Source: [Phialemoniopsis] sp. UDSM-2020 (Eukaryota > Ascomycota > Sordariomycetes > Thyridiales > Thyridiaceae). Taken from it: a DNA stretch of 64,000 nt. Where the stretch lies: the NCBI GenBank assembly GCA_018873225.1, contig JAEILZ010000009.1, positions 487,501 to 551,500 on the forward strand. Reading direction: 5' to 3'. Shown here one piece after another: positions 45,898 to 57,588 of this stretch (the first letter of the stretch is position 1; every line of letters begins with the position of its first letter). The notes under the pieces are model-generated. The model ran no database searches, was not told the DNA's origin, and saw only the letters and a program-made list of their open reading frames with translations. The position numbers and the translations under genes are program-made.

Positions 45898-47646
45898 ATG
45901 GCTTCAAGTCACGACAGTCGTAAGCATGTCGTGATAGTAGGTGCAGGCGCTGCTGGCATGGTCCGTCTTAGAGATATAACCCTGAAAGGACAGTCGTTAC
46001 TGACAAAGTCTATAGTCATGTGCAGCCACATTGGCACAGCATCCTGATAAGTTCAAGATCACGGTGCTTGAGAGAGGCCCAGTGGCAGGAGGTCAAGCCA
46101 CATCCATCCCTCTGGACGAGAGCAAGTTTGGTGCCAGCTGGATGAACAATGGTGTCCAGGGCGGATCACCGGTATGAAGCATCCTTTGCGAAATATGACA
46201 AGTAAGACAAGATGAACTGACACTTGTGGAAGATCTTCAAACACACCTTCCACTACTTCCACAAGTACGGCCACGACCCGGAGGAGGTGCAACTCCAGGT
46301 CTCCTTCGGCAAGGGCCAGGACGGCTTCTGGACCAACTGTTTCCCCAGCAAGCTCGTCGAGCGCTTCTCGGGCGACATCAAGAAGTTTGGCTTCTTCCTC
46401 AAGCTCGTGCGCTGGACGATGCCGGTGCTCGGCCTCGTGCCCATCCGCATCATGCTGCGCCTGCTCTTCTTCTCCAAGGACTTTGGCGACAAGATGGTCT
46501 ACCCGCTCATCGCCCTCTTCCTCGGCACGGGCAACCAGACGCCCAACGTCCCGAGCGCCATCGTGGAGCGCCTGTTTGACGATCCCAATATGAAGCTGTG
46601 GGACTACGACTCGGAGACACTGCTTCCCAACCTCCCCAAGATGGTCACGTTTGACAAGCTCGGCGACTTCTACGAGGACTGGAGGAAGGACCTCGTCTCC
46701 CAGGGTGTCGATATCCGCCTCAAGACCGCAGTGTCGAGGGTGGTCTCGCGCAGCAAGAAGGGCGTCGTCCTCGACGTCCAGCCCGTCGACGATGAGACCC
46801 AGCCCACAGGCCCCAGCACCACCGAGACCTTCGACGAGATGGTCATGTGCACCCTCGCCGACGACGCCCTCCGCCTGCTCGGCCGCACGGCCTCGGCCAA
46901 GGAGAAATTCGTCCTCGGCGGCGCCAAATTCTACGACGACATAACCATCACGCACCACGACTCGGCCTACTTCAAGCGGCAGTACGAACCCTCCTTCAAC
47001 CCCAGCTTATGCGCCGAGCCCAAGTCCAAGGACCAAAAGGAGCAAGTCACCTTCGCGCGCGGCGACGACCCGGACCGCCCGGGCGGCTTCCGGCCCATGT
47101 ACTACACCAAGAGCTACGGCAAGGACCCTAAGAAGATCGAGATGTCGTTCGACTGCAGCAACTACCAGCACCAGCTCAAGTCGGCGACGGGCGAGCGCGA
47201 CGAGGCCGGCTACGAGCACGTGTACCAGAGCATCTTCCTCGACAAGCGTAACGCCGAGGACCTGTGGACCTGGGACCAGATCGACGAGGACAAGATCATC
47301 CAGCGCAAGTGGTGGCACCAGTTGGGCCACCGGTGGCAGCACTACCTGCGCGTCGTGCCCGGGATGATGTTCCTCAACGGCCGGAACAAGACTATCTTTG
47401 CTGGATCGTGGACTCTGGTGGTAGGTTGCGAATCTCTGGAGTGTTATTATATTGACATGCAGCATGCTGACCACTATCTTATAGAACATGCACGAACTGG
47501 CCTGTGTGAGTGGGATTGCGGCAGCGTATCGTCTAGGAGCTGAATATCGCAAGTTTGATGACTTCGCAGAGGATTTCTTCAGTAAGTATTTGTTCATATC
47601 TCACGGCATGTGGTATTCACGGGAGGAGAAGAAGAGGAAGAAGTAA
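45898..47646 (+). CDS. FAD-dependent oxidoreductase, flavin amine-oxidase-like
   Basis: Probable FAD flavoprotein of unknown substrate. Exons 45898..45960, 46016..46171, 46233..47420 and 47485..47646 (introns 55, 61 and 64 bases); 522 residues. The dinucleotide-binding motif VIVGAGAAGM is at residues 12-21 and is interrupted by intron 1 right after it. VLERGPVAGGQATS is the ribose-binding acidic strand plus GG motif. WMNNGVQGG follows. The middle has a hydrophobic patch (FFLKLVRWTMPVLGLVPIRI) that may bind substrate or membrane. NKTIFAGSWTLVNMHELACV near the end is the second FAD contact of amine-oxidase-like proteins. The intron 1 donor is GTCCGT, weaker than usual. No signal peptide. Possible fatty-acid or polyamine-type substrate is speculation. 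Confidence 0.85.
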
Positions 47647-48519
47647 TATAGCGAGTAAGATCTAGTGAATATAGATGTATCTTGAGTCCTATTTTGCAAC
47701 AGCGTAGGCATAATAATCACATTGGTACGCAGGAGCCAGATTTTGATGGTATATATGTGGTTTTGTGACATTGCTAAAGGTAAGCATCGTGTCTAGATAA
47801 CTAAATGCAATACCACGTATATCCCTCCAAAAATAATTTGTTTTGTCTGATTGCGCTGGCATGGAACGAAACCCAGTCGTTACCAAGATGCCAATAGGTA
47901 TGTCGTCGAGTGAAGCCGCCGTAGTACTGAGCGGCCAATGCACACAAGCCAATTGCGAGTGGCATTCAGCCGCCTCTATATTGGACTCATCCTCCCCTTC
48001 TCCTTCGCGGACGCCATGATAACAAAGGGGTATCAACAAAAGACCAGCTTAGACCATACAAAGCCGCCACACCGATACCGCGTCAAATGCCACAAGATGA
48101 TCCAACGGGATCCATCGTCCCGCAAACCAAATGCCGAAGCTGACCCTGCCGATAGCCTTAACGTTCAATGCGTGTGAGAAGTTCTCCTTGGCGTCCAATA
48201 CTCTGGGGTCGCCATGATCCCAAACATTCCAAAACGCCCTGATGCAAGGTAAACACAACTGATCGTGATGACAGCCGATGCGAGTCCAAGCGTGCTTGCT
48301 AATGCCTGCCGATCCATAACTTTCCGGATGAGGAAACGTGACCGTCTGAGAACGCCAATTACCAACCCAAATGAACAAATGAGATGACTGTGCAAAGGGG
48401 GTAGAGTTCGATGAGATTGAAGGAAATAAAATGAGAGATTGTGGCCAACGCCGAGATAACCCTAGGAGCAAAATCGCGAACCAAAGGACAGGGCCACAGA
48501 GGAACCGGCAACAGTGAAT
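47647..48519. other. Convergent 3' regions
   Basis: AT-rich DNA after the flavoprotein stop, then the 3' side of the PNRC gene. The 140-codon minus ORF at 48049-48471 has no family features. Nothing supported. Confidence 0.5.
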
Positions 48520-49698
48520 CTATGAGCGATGAGGAGGAGTTGGCGAGCCCAGGCTGAGCGAGGAATCGAGCTTGAGAATCTGCCTAAGGCTGTCTTCCAT
48601 GGCTACGACATTCGCTGAGCGTTGGTTCTGTGAGGTTTGATGATGAGCGGCAGAGGTCGCATATACATGTTGAACCTCCGGAGCTGCCGTCCGGGTGGGC
48701 TGCATGGACTGTGCTTGGGGAGATCCATACGAGAGATTGCCAGAATAGTTTGGCGCTGTGGCCGACTGCTGGCCAGAGAACAAGAAACGCTTCAAAGCGT
48801 CACTTGGATCGTCGTTGGGGTTTCGCTGAGGAAGGGGAGAACGCTGGGAGTCCATTGGTCGTTCGCTTGAGCGTGCTGCCTTGATCCGCTCCGAGTAGGG
48901 TGTTGAGAAGGCAGGGCCCATTGCCTTGCCGGGAGTGCCATTCAGCTCGGTGGCCGAAATGCCACTCGAGGGCTTCCGTTGAAACTGGGGTCTGCGGGCC
49001 TGTTGCGATGAAGAGCCTGTGATGAAAGGGCTCGATTCTTGAGGAGAGAGCGTTTGTGGAGGGGAGAACGGTCCAAGAGCAGGGCCAAAGCTGCTGGTCG
49101 AACCGCTCCCTCGAGTCTTCTGTTTCTCGGCGCGATCGGCACGGAAGAAAATATCGAGAGGCGATTCTTCCCGTGGCGCCTTCACAGGCGGAGACCGAGG
49201 GCCCGGGCTTGAAGCTTCAACATCAGAGAGGGGCGGAGACAGTTCGGGGCCGCCATTGCTGAGAGGCTTCTCCCTTGGTGAATCTGTCGCGGCTTTGGCA
49301 AAGAAGCTCGGGATGGGCAGGGAGGACGGAGCGGGTGAGGCATGAAACGTGGCACCAGCAAAGGCAGCAGCAGAGGCCGACTTGGGACCAGCAGTCTGGG
49401 GCGGTGTTCGTCGGCCCTGCTTCATGGGAGCTGGTGATGTCGAGACGTTCTTTGGACGAGACTTGTTGCCATTGCGTTTGCTGGACTTGTTGTTTGAAGT
49501 CGATGCCGGGGCGGGGCTGTTTGAGTTGGACTTGAGTGGCGTTGCCGGTCCGCCATCGGGTTGGTCTTGATGTTGGAATGTAGGGTCTGGCATGTCATTT
49601 TCGGAGGCATAATTTCGCTGGGCAGGAGATTGATGCGACCGACGGCTTTGGCGCCGGCGACCTGGCGTCTGTTTACTGTGGAGATTCGCTGTCTGCAT
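48520..49698 (-). CDS. Proline/serine-rich protein with PNRC-type motif (candidate decapping activator)
   Basis: Single exon, 392 residues, almost fully low complexity (Ser, Pro, Ala, Gln). Residues ~113-133 (FAGATFHASPAPSSLPIPSF) match the short proline-rich motif of PNRC/Edc1-type proteins, which in animals and yeast docks on the EVH1 domain of Dcp1 and stimulates mRNA decapping. Other conserved-looking islands are PLDIFFRADRAEKQ, GKAMGPAFSTPYSERIKAA, SDALKRFLF, and a C-terminal helix MEDSLRQILKLDSSLSLG. The N-terminus is RNA-binding-like (RRRQSRRSHQ). The decapping role is inferred from the motif only; the gene itself is well supported by a long clean frame and ordered islands. Confidence 0.8.
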   Translation of the reverse strand: MQTANLHSKQTPGRRRQSRRSHQSPAQRNYASENDMPDPTFQHQDQPDGGPATPLKSNSNSPAPASTSNNKSSKRNGNKSRPKNVSTSPAPMKQGRRTPPQTAGPKSASAAAFAGATFHASPAPSSLPIPSFFAKAATDSPREKPLSNGGPELSPPLSDVEASSPGPRSPPVKAPREESPLDIFFRADRAEKQKTRGSGSTSSFGPALGPFSPPQTLSPQESSPFITGSSSQQARRPQFQRKPSSGISATELNGTPGKAMGPAFSTPYSERIKAARSSERPMDSQRSPLPQRNPNDDPSDALKRFLFSGQQSATAPNYSGNLSYGSPQAQSMQPTRTAAPEVQHVYATSAAHHQTSQNQRSANVVAMEDSLRQILKLDSSLSLGSPTPPHRS

Positions 49699-51158
49699 GT
49701 CGGACTAAATGACGGTCACATTCGCACGGGATCGATATGAAGAGTAGCCGACAGTGGCGATGATCTCGAGTCCAGAAAACGGCCCAGTCGAGGTCGGGTT
49801 CGGGCTGACAATGTGGATTTGCGCTGATGGGACGCTGGGCGAATCAAGAGGCAAATACAAATGACAGGCTGGGAGGGTGATCGCAGGAAGAATTGAAAGA
49901 TGTGTAGAGCGCTGGAATGAGCGTTAAGATATTGATAGATGGAAAAATACTGAAGGAGCTGTGAGCTGGTGTTGTGAGCATCGTTCCGTTTGATGAAAGG
50001 TAAGTGAAGGGTGAAGGGTGAAGGAGTGAAAGGTATGACGCAGCGATCGCAAGCGGAGCAGTTTGAATTTGTGTGCGTGTATGGGCTTGACGATAACAGA
50101 GGCTGGGAAGGGCGACGGCGGCGGAGCCGGGAGGAGGAGGCGGGATCCCCCCCATACTTGTCTGTCTTGAGCCCATCCTGACCCTCATCGTCTCCACGCA
50201 CTGACAGGGGGCCAGGGGCCTCCAGTTCTGCCTGACTTGCCTGAATTTCCACCACCGGATGACTCGCTGTTATGTCGCCTTTGTTGCTCCTTTGGAAAAG
50301 TAAGGTAAGAATGCTTGACTCTCAATCAATTGCTGTACAGTTCTTCAATTAAATAAACTAAAGTAACCATGCTACCTTGCTTTTTGGTTTGCCAGGAAGA
50401 CAAGCACCAAACTCCCGAACTTATTGATACTAGATACCTACTAAGTAGGTACCTACCTTAGGCATTGAGTGCTTTATTTGAGTATGATGCTCTCCTGTAT
50501 TCTCATAAGACTATGAGAATACTCTACTCTATGGTCAAAAACGTACCTAGGTAGGTAGCTCCTTACATGTGTGTGCAGAGTCTCCTGGGCGCTCCAAGTG
50601 TGCAGTTTCTTTGTTGTAAATCAGGTGCCAGTCTCGTTGTGGTGGCAGCATCAAAGGTCCCATCCTTTGTCAGCTCGATAAGTACTGCAAGGCACCAGTG
50701 CGGGGTCCCTGAAGCTGCTGAGCTTCACCGACCTCTTATCGCCGCTAAATTCTGCCTCTACCACCACTGACCTCAGGTAGCAGTCAGATTGGAGACTCCA
50801 GAAATATTGACTTCTGCTGCTGCTTGATCCTCATATTTCTTTGAGCTTTCAACACCACAAGGGCTGAAGGAAACATAAGGAGGTATTTCTGCGATTAGAC
50901 CTCCTCACTAGTCACCAAATCCCTCCAACATCTCTTCCCTCCCTCAGGCTGTTGCCACTCCGCCAAGTCCACCTTGCCTGCCTGCGAACCTCTTTGGGTG
51001 ACTGCACAAATCCGAACCCATATCCTTCGCTTGCCAGGGATATCAGCTTGCCATCTGCAATCACATTCAACCCGGAGACGCATCTCACTACCGCATTTCA
51101 ATCCAACCTCCCTCTCTAATCTGTATCGACCAACCTACTCCTCCCGCAGCTATCCGAT
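49699..51158. other. Divergent intergenic region with palindromic GTAGGTACCTAC elements
   Basis: About 1.46 kb between the PNRC-motif gene and rbx1. The minus strand at 49700-50250 is the probable long leader of the former. TAGGTACCTA (50446-50455, inside the 12-base palindrome 50445-50456) and TACCTAGGTA (50544-50553) are perfect palindromes. 50890-51150 is the CT-rich rbx1 leader. No further gene. Confidence 0.55.
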
Positions 51159-51693
<535 letters not shown>

Positions 51694-51984
51694 GGCATTC
51701 GCTAGACAGGACCTCCAAGGTCATACAGAGCTAGAGGCGGACAAATACGCCTCAGAAGGGACGGAAAAAGGTCTTCACGACTGGTAACGGGGCACGGGAC
51801 GGCGCGAAAATAGGTCCAACGACTTGCACATGCATTCGCGGAGGAACGAGCTATGGGCACAACAAGGCAGCTCCAAGCTGTATGTGTCCAGCGGTTCCCA
51901 TGTATCTGTCCTCGTAGCCTTCACATGAATCCATATGGTTTTCTTTTGCGATGGCACTTCCTTCCTAGTTGCCTTGTTCGTCAT

Positions 51985-52419
51985 CTATCGTAGGGCCTTC
52001 TCGTCGATAACGATGTTTTGGTGTGTGGCCATGCTCGCCCCTCCACCGACGGGAAGCCATTTGACCGGGTTTCGGTTGAAGAAGGGCCAGGGAGGGATCA
52101 CGAGGAGAAATGTGATGAGTGTGCCTCCCAGGCCGATATAGACTGCCAGCTTGATATCTTGGAGCACATAGCCGACAAGGAAGGAGATTACCTAGAATGA
52201 ATTGTCAGCAGGGATGGTCAAGAAGGGAAGTTCTATGAGGAGAAAGCATACTCCGACAGCACTGAGAAGAACTGTAGCGAGAAGCTCTGCAAGCTTCTGG
52301 CCTTGAAAGTCCTAGATGGAGGCTGGGTTAGTAAGGTAATTTGCCATGGAGGGTGACGGGGTTCTTACGATCTGGCCCTCAGCGACTTCGCGAATCTGGT
52401 CAAGCAGTTGCTCCGCCAT
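51985..52419 (-). CDS. spc1: Signal peptidase complex subunit 1 (SPC12)
   Basis: Small ER membrane subunit of the signal peptidase complex. Minus-strand exons 52419..52369, 52311..52252 and 52191..51985 (introns 57 and 60 bases); 105 residues. The first exon gives MAEQLLDQIREVAEGQIDFQ, the conserved cytosolic start with IDFQGQ. Two membrane hairpin segments follow (about 22-42 and 46-70) with the family motif VGYVLQD between them, then IPPWPFFNRNPVKWLP. Convergent with rbx1, stops 292 bases apart. Confidence 0.95.
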
Positions 52420-54153
52420 TGCGATATTCTTCAGTGTGTACAGCGCGCAATTGATTTGCTTCGCTCTGAATGAAATCTACACGTGAGGCGAGAGGATGTG
52501 GGTTGGGTTGAGGAGGACAAAACGTGTGAATAGCATGTGCTGGTTGCGCACTTGCGTCTCCAGTCTCCTCGCAATGGCGAAGCTAAACAGGTGTCCAGAA
52601 TCCAGTATTGGTGGATGTGGAAGTATCCTGAAGTACTATAACGCTGAATTTGTAGGGGCACTACCTAGAACTACACTGTCAGCCAAGACCCCACTTCTGC
52701 GGAATGACCCCTGTTGATGAGGCTGAAGCTTTTCTGTCTTTGGCACAAGGAGGCGTCCATCGTTCAAGCATAGGCAGGCATGCAGTGAGGCATGGCATCC
52801 TGACTGACGTATGTCTGAACTTCTTTGTTCTCTTCTGGAAGCACCCGTGTTCTGTGACTGTTATATTGTGAATCTCTAGATGAAACCAACACCTCCTCAG
52901 CTTGTCAAATCTACACTAACTTAGTGGCTTGGTTGTTTTAGGCCTCCAACGCTGCTGGTTCTTTGAGACCGACCAGAAATGACTAATACGGGCACGAGGG
53001 GGACAGGTGATGGTGGTTGGTTAGTGGCGTCTGTTAGGTACGTGCTGGCCAATAACCAGGCCTCCCAGGCCAAGAACAGGGGGGAAAGTCCAGAAAGAGT
53101 GCCGAAAACCAGGGAGGGGGCATCGGTGGACAGTGGGCCCTTAGCCAGCACGGGAACCACATGAAAGAAAACTTGCCCATTTTTTTCCCGCATCGCAAGG
53201 ATTTGGTCCTCTCACCCCGTCCATCCCATCTCCTTCTCACTTTCTGAGAAAACACAAATTGCCTCGCGTCCATTGGACAAATTTTCTTCCCATCAACACT
53301 TTAAGTCGTGGGATTCCCTCGCACAAACACCAGATCATTCTTGTTCCCAAGTCTTTCGGAAAAAGAATCACTGCAAATTCCTTGCGACAAATTCCTTCTT
53401 GGAGACATTTCACATCCAAAGAAACAGCAGCATCGTCGATCGCCCCCAAGACAACGACCGAGACGTCATCCGGTACACCAAACTTGACCTCGACTTGAAC
53501 GAGCTACACAAAAAAATAACCAGACTGTCAATTGTTGGACACTGCACAGTCGATACTTTGAAGACAGAGATTATCGCTGTTTTCAAACCCCTCGCTATAG
53601 TGAAGAACTAGGAAATCAGCAGATTTCCAGCCTTCACTTTCTCCGCCACCAGTCGCAAGACTTATCCTCACAATCCGCAAAGCTGGCTTCAGTCGCCAAG
53701 TTGGCGGGAATTACTGCCCTTCGAGCCTTTTGCTCCCGTTCGCTCCTAGGTCCCGAGTTCTGGGTCTATAGCGGAGTGAACAAGAAGCCTCCATAACTTG
53801 GCTTGCCCCCGACAATACCAACACCCTGACCACCGACACGAATTTCTGCAAAACTCGCCTTTCACCGCCTCTCCCATACTTTCTGCTGTAGAACTATAGT
53901 TCTGCCGCCAGCAAGAAGGTTCTCACGAACCTCAAAATACTCCCGCGGGCGGCACATAGCCGTTCTGCCGTCCGCCAATGCGTGCAGACTAGGACCATAC
54001 CAGTATGAGTGTGGTTGAGTAGGCGCGGCTTGGAAGGCCTTGTCTTCAATTTACTTTATTGCCCTTGGAGAGCATACGATTGCAACTTAGTACGATCGAA
54101 ACGGAACACACTACGACACCCGAAAATTCGAGTCGATATAATCAGCAGCTACC
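52420..54153. other. Intergenic region and long leader of the magnesium transporter gene
   Basis: No gene supported. 53200-54150 is pyrimidine-rich and probably mostly the 5' leader of the CorA gene. It holds a five-codon upstream ORF (ATG at 54005, stop at 54022) and a 112-codon ORF (53273-53611) of unconvincing composition. Confidence 0.5.
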
Positions 54154-56059
54154 ATGTCTGACCACGAGGAAGTTGTCTCCAACTCGGGCTACGATACGCC
54201 CGTTCCCGAGTTGGATGACCACCGCCACCAGACCCCTTCGGTTCAGCGTCTTGATCGACCGCGCCGGGGAACTTTTGATTCTCTATATGGAAGCCAGCGA
54301 GATCCCGCTATTCAACAAGACAGCGCCGTCCGCGTTCGTGATTTCGAGGAGGCCGTGATAGACGAGGATGCTGGCGACGCCTCCCCGACCGCCTTGCGAA
54401 CTCGTCGCGGAACTGTCGAGACTATGGATCAACGATCGACTTCTCCGCCCAATTCCGTGAAGGCCTTTGCGCAGGCCCGACGACGTGAGCGAGAAATGTC
54501 CATCTCGGAGCCCAAGGGTGACGACCTCGAACTACACCGAGCCATGTCAGTTGCCAGTCGCCAGAGCCGCCGCAGCCAGCGTAGCCGACCGCACACCATG
54601 ATCGACAACGATGCTTCTAGCATCTCTACCAACAAGTCTGCCGAAGAGGATGTGTGCTTCCCTCTGCAGGACAAGCGCTCCGGCTCCGATGCCAGCCTGC
54701 ACATCGACTTTGATTACCTCGAGGATTTCATGCTCGAGGAGCAAGCCGAAGACCGCTCGACCCGCGGCAAAGTCTTCTCCGATCTGCGTCCCCAGGCCAT
54801 GTCGCCGGCATCGGCCCCTGCCCACATGGCTACCGCTGATGGTGATATTATCGAGGTCCCGACGTTCTCTCTTTCCGACGAGAAAGAGGGCCAAGAGGCC
54901 AAGTCAACCCCGACGATCCAACCGCAGCATGTTGATCCTAACAGGTTCAGCTTCTTCTCCTCCGCCTGGGAGTCGACGATCCATGCTGCCGACTTTGCTG
55001 ATCTGGTGCTTCCCGGAGAGGATGTCCGTGGACTCTTCTCCTTTCCCAAGGGCGACACCGACGGTGTCTGGTGGCTCAATATGAACAACCCGACCGAGAA
55101 TGAAGTCAGGGCTATCACCCGTGCTTTCGGCATCCATCCCCTGACAATCGAGGATATCACGACCCAAGAGTCTCGTGAGAAGATCGAGTTGTTCCCGTCT
55201 TACTACTTCGCCTGCTTCCGGTCCTTTGAAGTTGTCGAAGAGGATGGCGAAGTCGAGTACGAGGCATTCCATATGTACGTCGTGGTTTTCCGAGAGGGCA
55301 CTTTGAGCTTCAGCTTCGCCCCCAACTCGCACGCATCCAATGTGCGCAAGCGCATTGCCATGTTGAAGGACTATGTCTCGCTCAGCAGCGACTGGATTTG
55401 TTATGCCTTGATGTAAGTCTCTCATACTGGTCATAGTATCGTCATGTCAACGCAGCAGCACACTGACACACATCCATAGTGACGATATCGTCGATTCATT
55501 CGCTCCTGTTATACACAAGATCGAATTGGACACTGAGTACATCGAGGATGAGGTCTTCATTGCTCGCAGTGACGATATGCACAAATTTCTCCGGCGCATC
55601 GGCAGCATCCGGAAGAACGTCATGGGCCTGATGCGTCTCCTTGGTGGCAAGGCTGATGTCCTCAAGGGTTTCACCAAGCGGTGCAACGAGGACTTCAAGG
55701 TCACACCTCGGATGGACATCAGACTCTATCTCAGCGACATTCAGGATCACGTTGTCACCATGATGAACAACCTGTCGCATTTCGAGAAGATGCTGTCTCG
55801 CTCTCACAGCAACTACCTGGCTCAGCTTTCCATCGACAGCATCACTCAGGGCACCAACACGAACCGTGTGCTCAGCAAGATCACCTTCCTTGCGTCAATC
55901 ATCGTGCCCCTCAACGTTGTGACGGGTCTGTTCGGCATGAACGTCCATGTCCCGGCGGAGGGTGGAGACGACCTTGTGGCCTTTGGCTCTATTGTCGGCG
56001 GTCTTGTGTGCTTCTGTCTGATTGCCTTGTTCATTGCACGCAAATATCGGTGGATCTGA
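54154..56059 (+). CDS. CorA-type magnesium transporter (Alr1/Mnr2 family)
   Basis: Pentameric Mg2+ channel, at the plasma membrane for Alr1 or the vacuole for Mnr2. Exons 54154..55412 and 55480..56059 (intron 67 bases); 612 residues. A long disordered N-terminus (about 250 residues, with RRSQRSRPHT and acidic stretches) precedes the CorA funnel domain (FSFFSSAWES, then HPLTIEDITTQESREKIELF, the conserved family block). Two C-terminal membrane segments follow (about 553-573 and 583-606), with the selectivity motif Gly572-Met573-Asn574 (LFGMNVHVP) ending the first. The short basic tail is ARKYRWI. Which yeast paralogue it matches cannot be decided by eye. Confidence 0.95.
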
Positions 56060-56703
56060 GTCATATTAGCTTTCTCGAGAGCATGGCTCAGCCCCCTATG
56101 CACAAATCTTATTACTTTCTTTCGATTTTTTGTCTGCTTTTGGTCAAAGTGCAGCTTGCAGGATAAGGTGGCGGCCTTTTGATTTACCACTTTCTGATGC
56201 ATGATGCTCATGTCGACTATAGATTAGAGTTAGATGTGCTCGCTTATGAGTCCAGAGTAATGTGAAACTCAAAATCATAATTGTCGTTGAGGCTATGTGG
56301 ATGCGAGAGACGTTTATCATGTGAATCACGGTCCTACAGGCCTGCTTTTCCCTCTATGAAGAGAAGATCGAGTCAGGATAAAGGAAAATGCACACTGGAG
56401 ACTCTAAGTATACAGCATCTATTGCGCTCTGCCTGATTTGGGGAAACTCATCAAGAACATGATGCTTCTCTTCGTTGCGATCTCCAACTGTCGCTATTGG
56501 CTGAGCAAGGGCTAGAAAACGAGAAAAGTGGATAACACCAAAACTTCCCCCCAAGCTTCGACAACTTTGTTAGCAGATGATGCACTACTCTTTCGATTGA
56601 CCTCATCACTACCCTCAAAGGCCCAGACAATACTCACCCTCTCTCGCCCCTCGCCAACACCGAACACCTTGCGATCTCTTCTCCCATAACAAGTCAGCCC
56701 AAG
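56060..56703. other. Intergenic region, CorA 3' side and tim8 promoter
   Basis: No gene supported. AT-rich 3' UTR followed by a CT-rich leader (about 56600-56700). Confidence 0.5.
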
Positions 56704-57195
56704 ATGGACACCGGCTCCGGCATCGACCAGGCGGACCTCGCCAAGCTCAACGACAAGGACAAGGCCGAGCTGCAGCAGTTCATCACCAACGAGACGCAGA
56801 GGACGCGGATCAACGGCCGTGAGTTTCTTCTCTTCCTGATATCCATACCTGCCTACCCCCTTTCTCCCTGCGCTGGCGTTGGCACCAGTGTTACGCCAGC
56901 GCAAAACGCTTTCTCTGCTAGTCGGGAAAACGAAACCCTGAGCGCAAGCAGCTGCCACAATTCCGAAGGCATCTAGAAACTAGAAACTTGGGCTCCCGGC
57001 TAACGTGCTCTTTGCGAAAACACAGAAACACATGCCCTGGCCGAGATGTGCTGGAAGAAGTGCGTCCCGGGGGCCATCAAGGGCTCGACGCTGAGCGGCA
57101 GCGAGGAGGGCTGCCTCGCCAACTGCGTCGACCGATTCCTCGACGCCAATACGCTAACGGTCAAGATCCTACAAAATATGCGCGGACGCCAGTAA
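56704..57195 (+). CDS. tim8: Mitochondrial intermembrane-space chaperone Tim8
   Basis: Small Tim that pairs with Tim13 to escort hydrophobic precursors such as Tim23 across the intermembrane space. Exons 56704..56818 and 57026..57195; the 207-base intron is long for this window. 94 residues. The twin CX3C motif is complete: Cys47/Cys51 (CWKKC) and Cys68/Cys72 (CLANC), forming two disulfides. [16 protein letters not shown] and [15 protein letters not shown] are the flanking helices. The wording before the first motif ([11 protein letters not shown]) and CWKKC favour Tim8 over Tim13, Tim9 or Tim10. Confidence 0.94.
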
Positions 57196-57588
57196 AGGGG
57201 GCGGCAGCGTCATGATTAAAAATGCTGTGTCGGCTCTCTGGGAAAAGGGGAGGGTCGAATGTATTCATGTACTTCTATACGACATATTGTACATTAAGGG
57301 ACAGACACACTGCTCGTGTTTGCATTGGTCTTACGATGACGGTTGGGCGGCACATTACAAAGAGTCATAGACAAGCAAGCATCTACACTAGCCAAAGAGG
57401 CCGACATATAATCATTCAATGGCAGCACTGGGAACGAGATTGCTTGTGAGGCTGGAAGTTGCAATTCTTTTCATTGTCCTATCATGAGCCAAAAGCCTGA
57501 GGTGACGCCGTTTAAATGCATGGTATTTAACTCCATTTTCCCTTCCCAGCCTCAAACTACCACTCCACTCCGAAACCCGGGACGCTTT
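57196..57588. other. Convergent 3' regions of tim8 and rpl25
   Basis: Presumed 3' UTRs; nothing else seen. Confidence 0.5.

Noticed and set aside
46059..46958. 299-codon minus-strand ORF
   Set aside because: Antisense shadow of the flavoprotein exon, low-complexity E/V/L-rich, no motif.
53273..53611. 112-codon ORF upstream of the magnesium transporter
   Set aside because: Lies in a pyrimidine-rich leader-like region with no conserved features; more likely chance.
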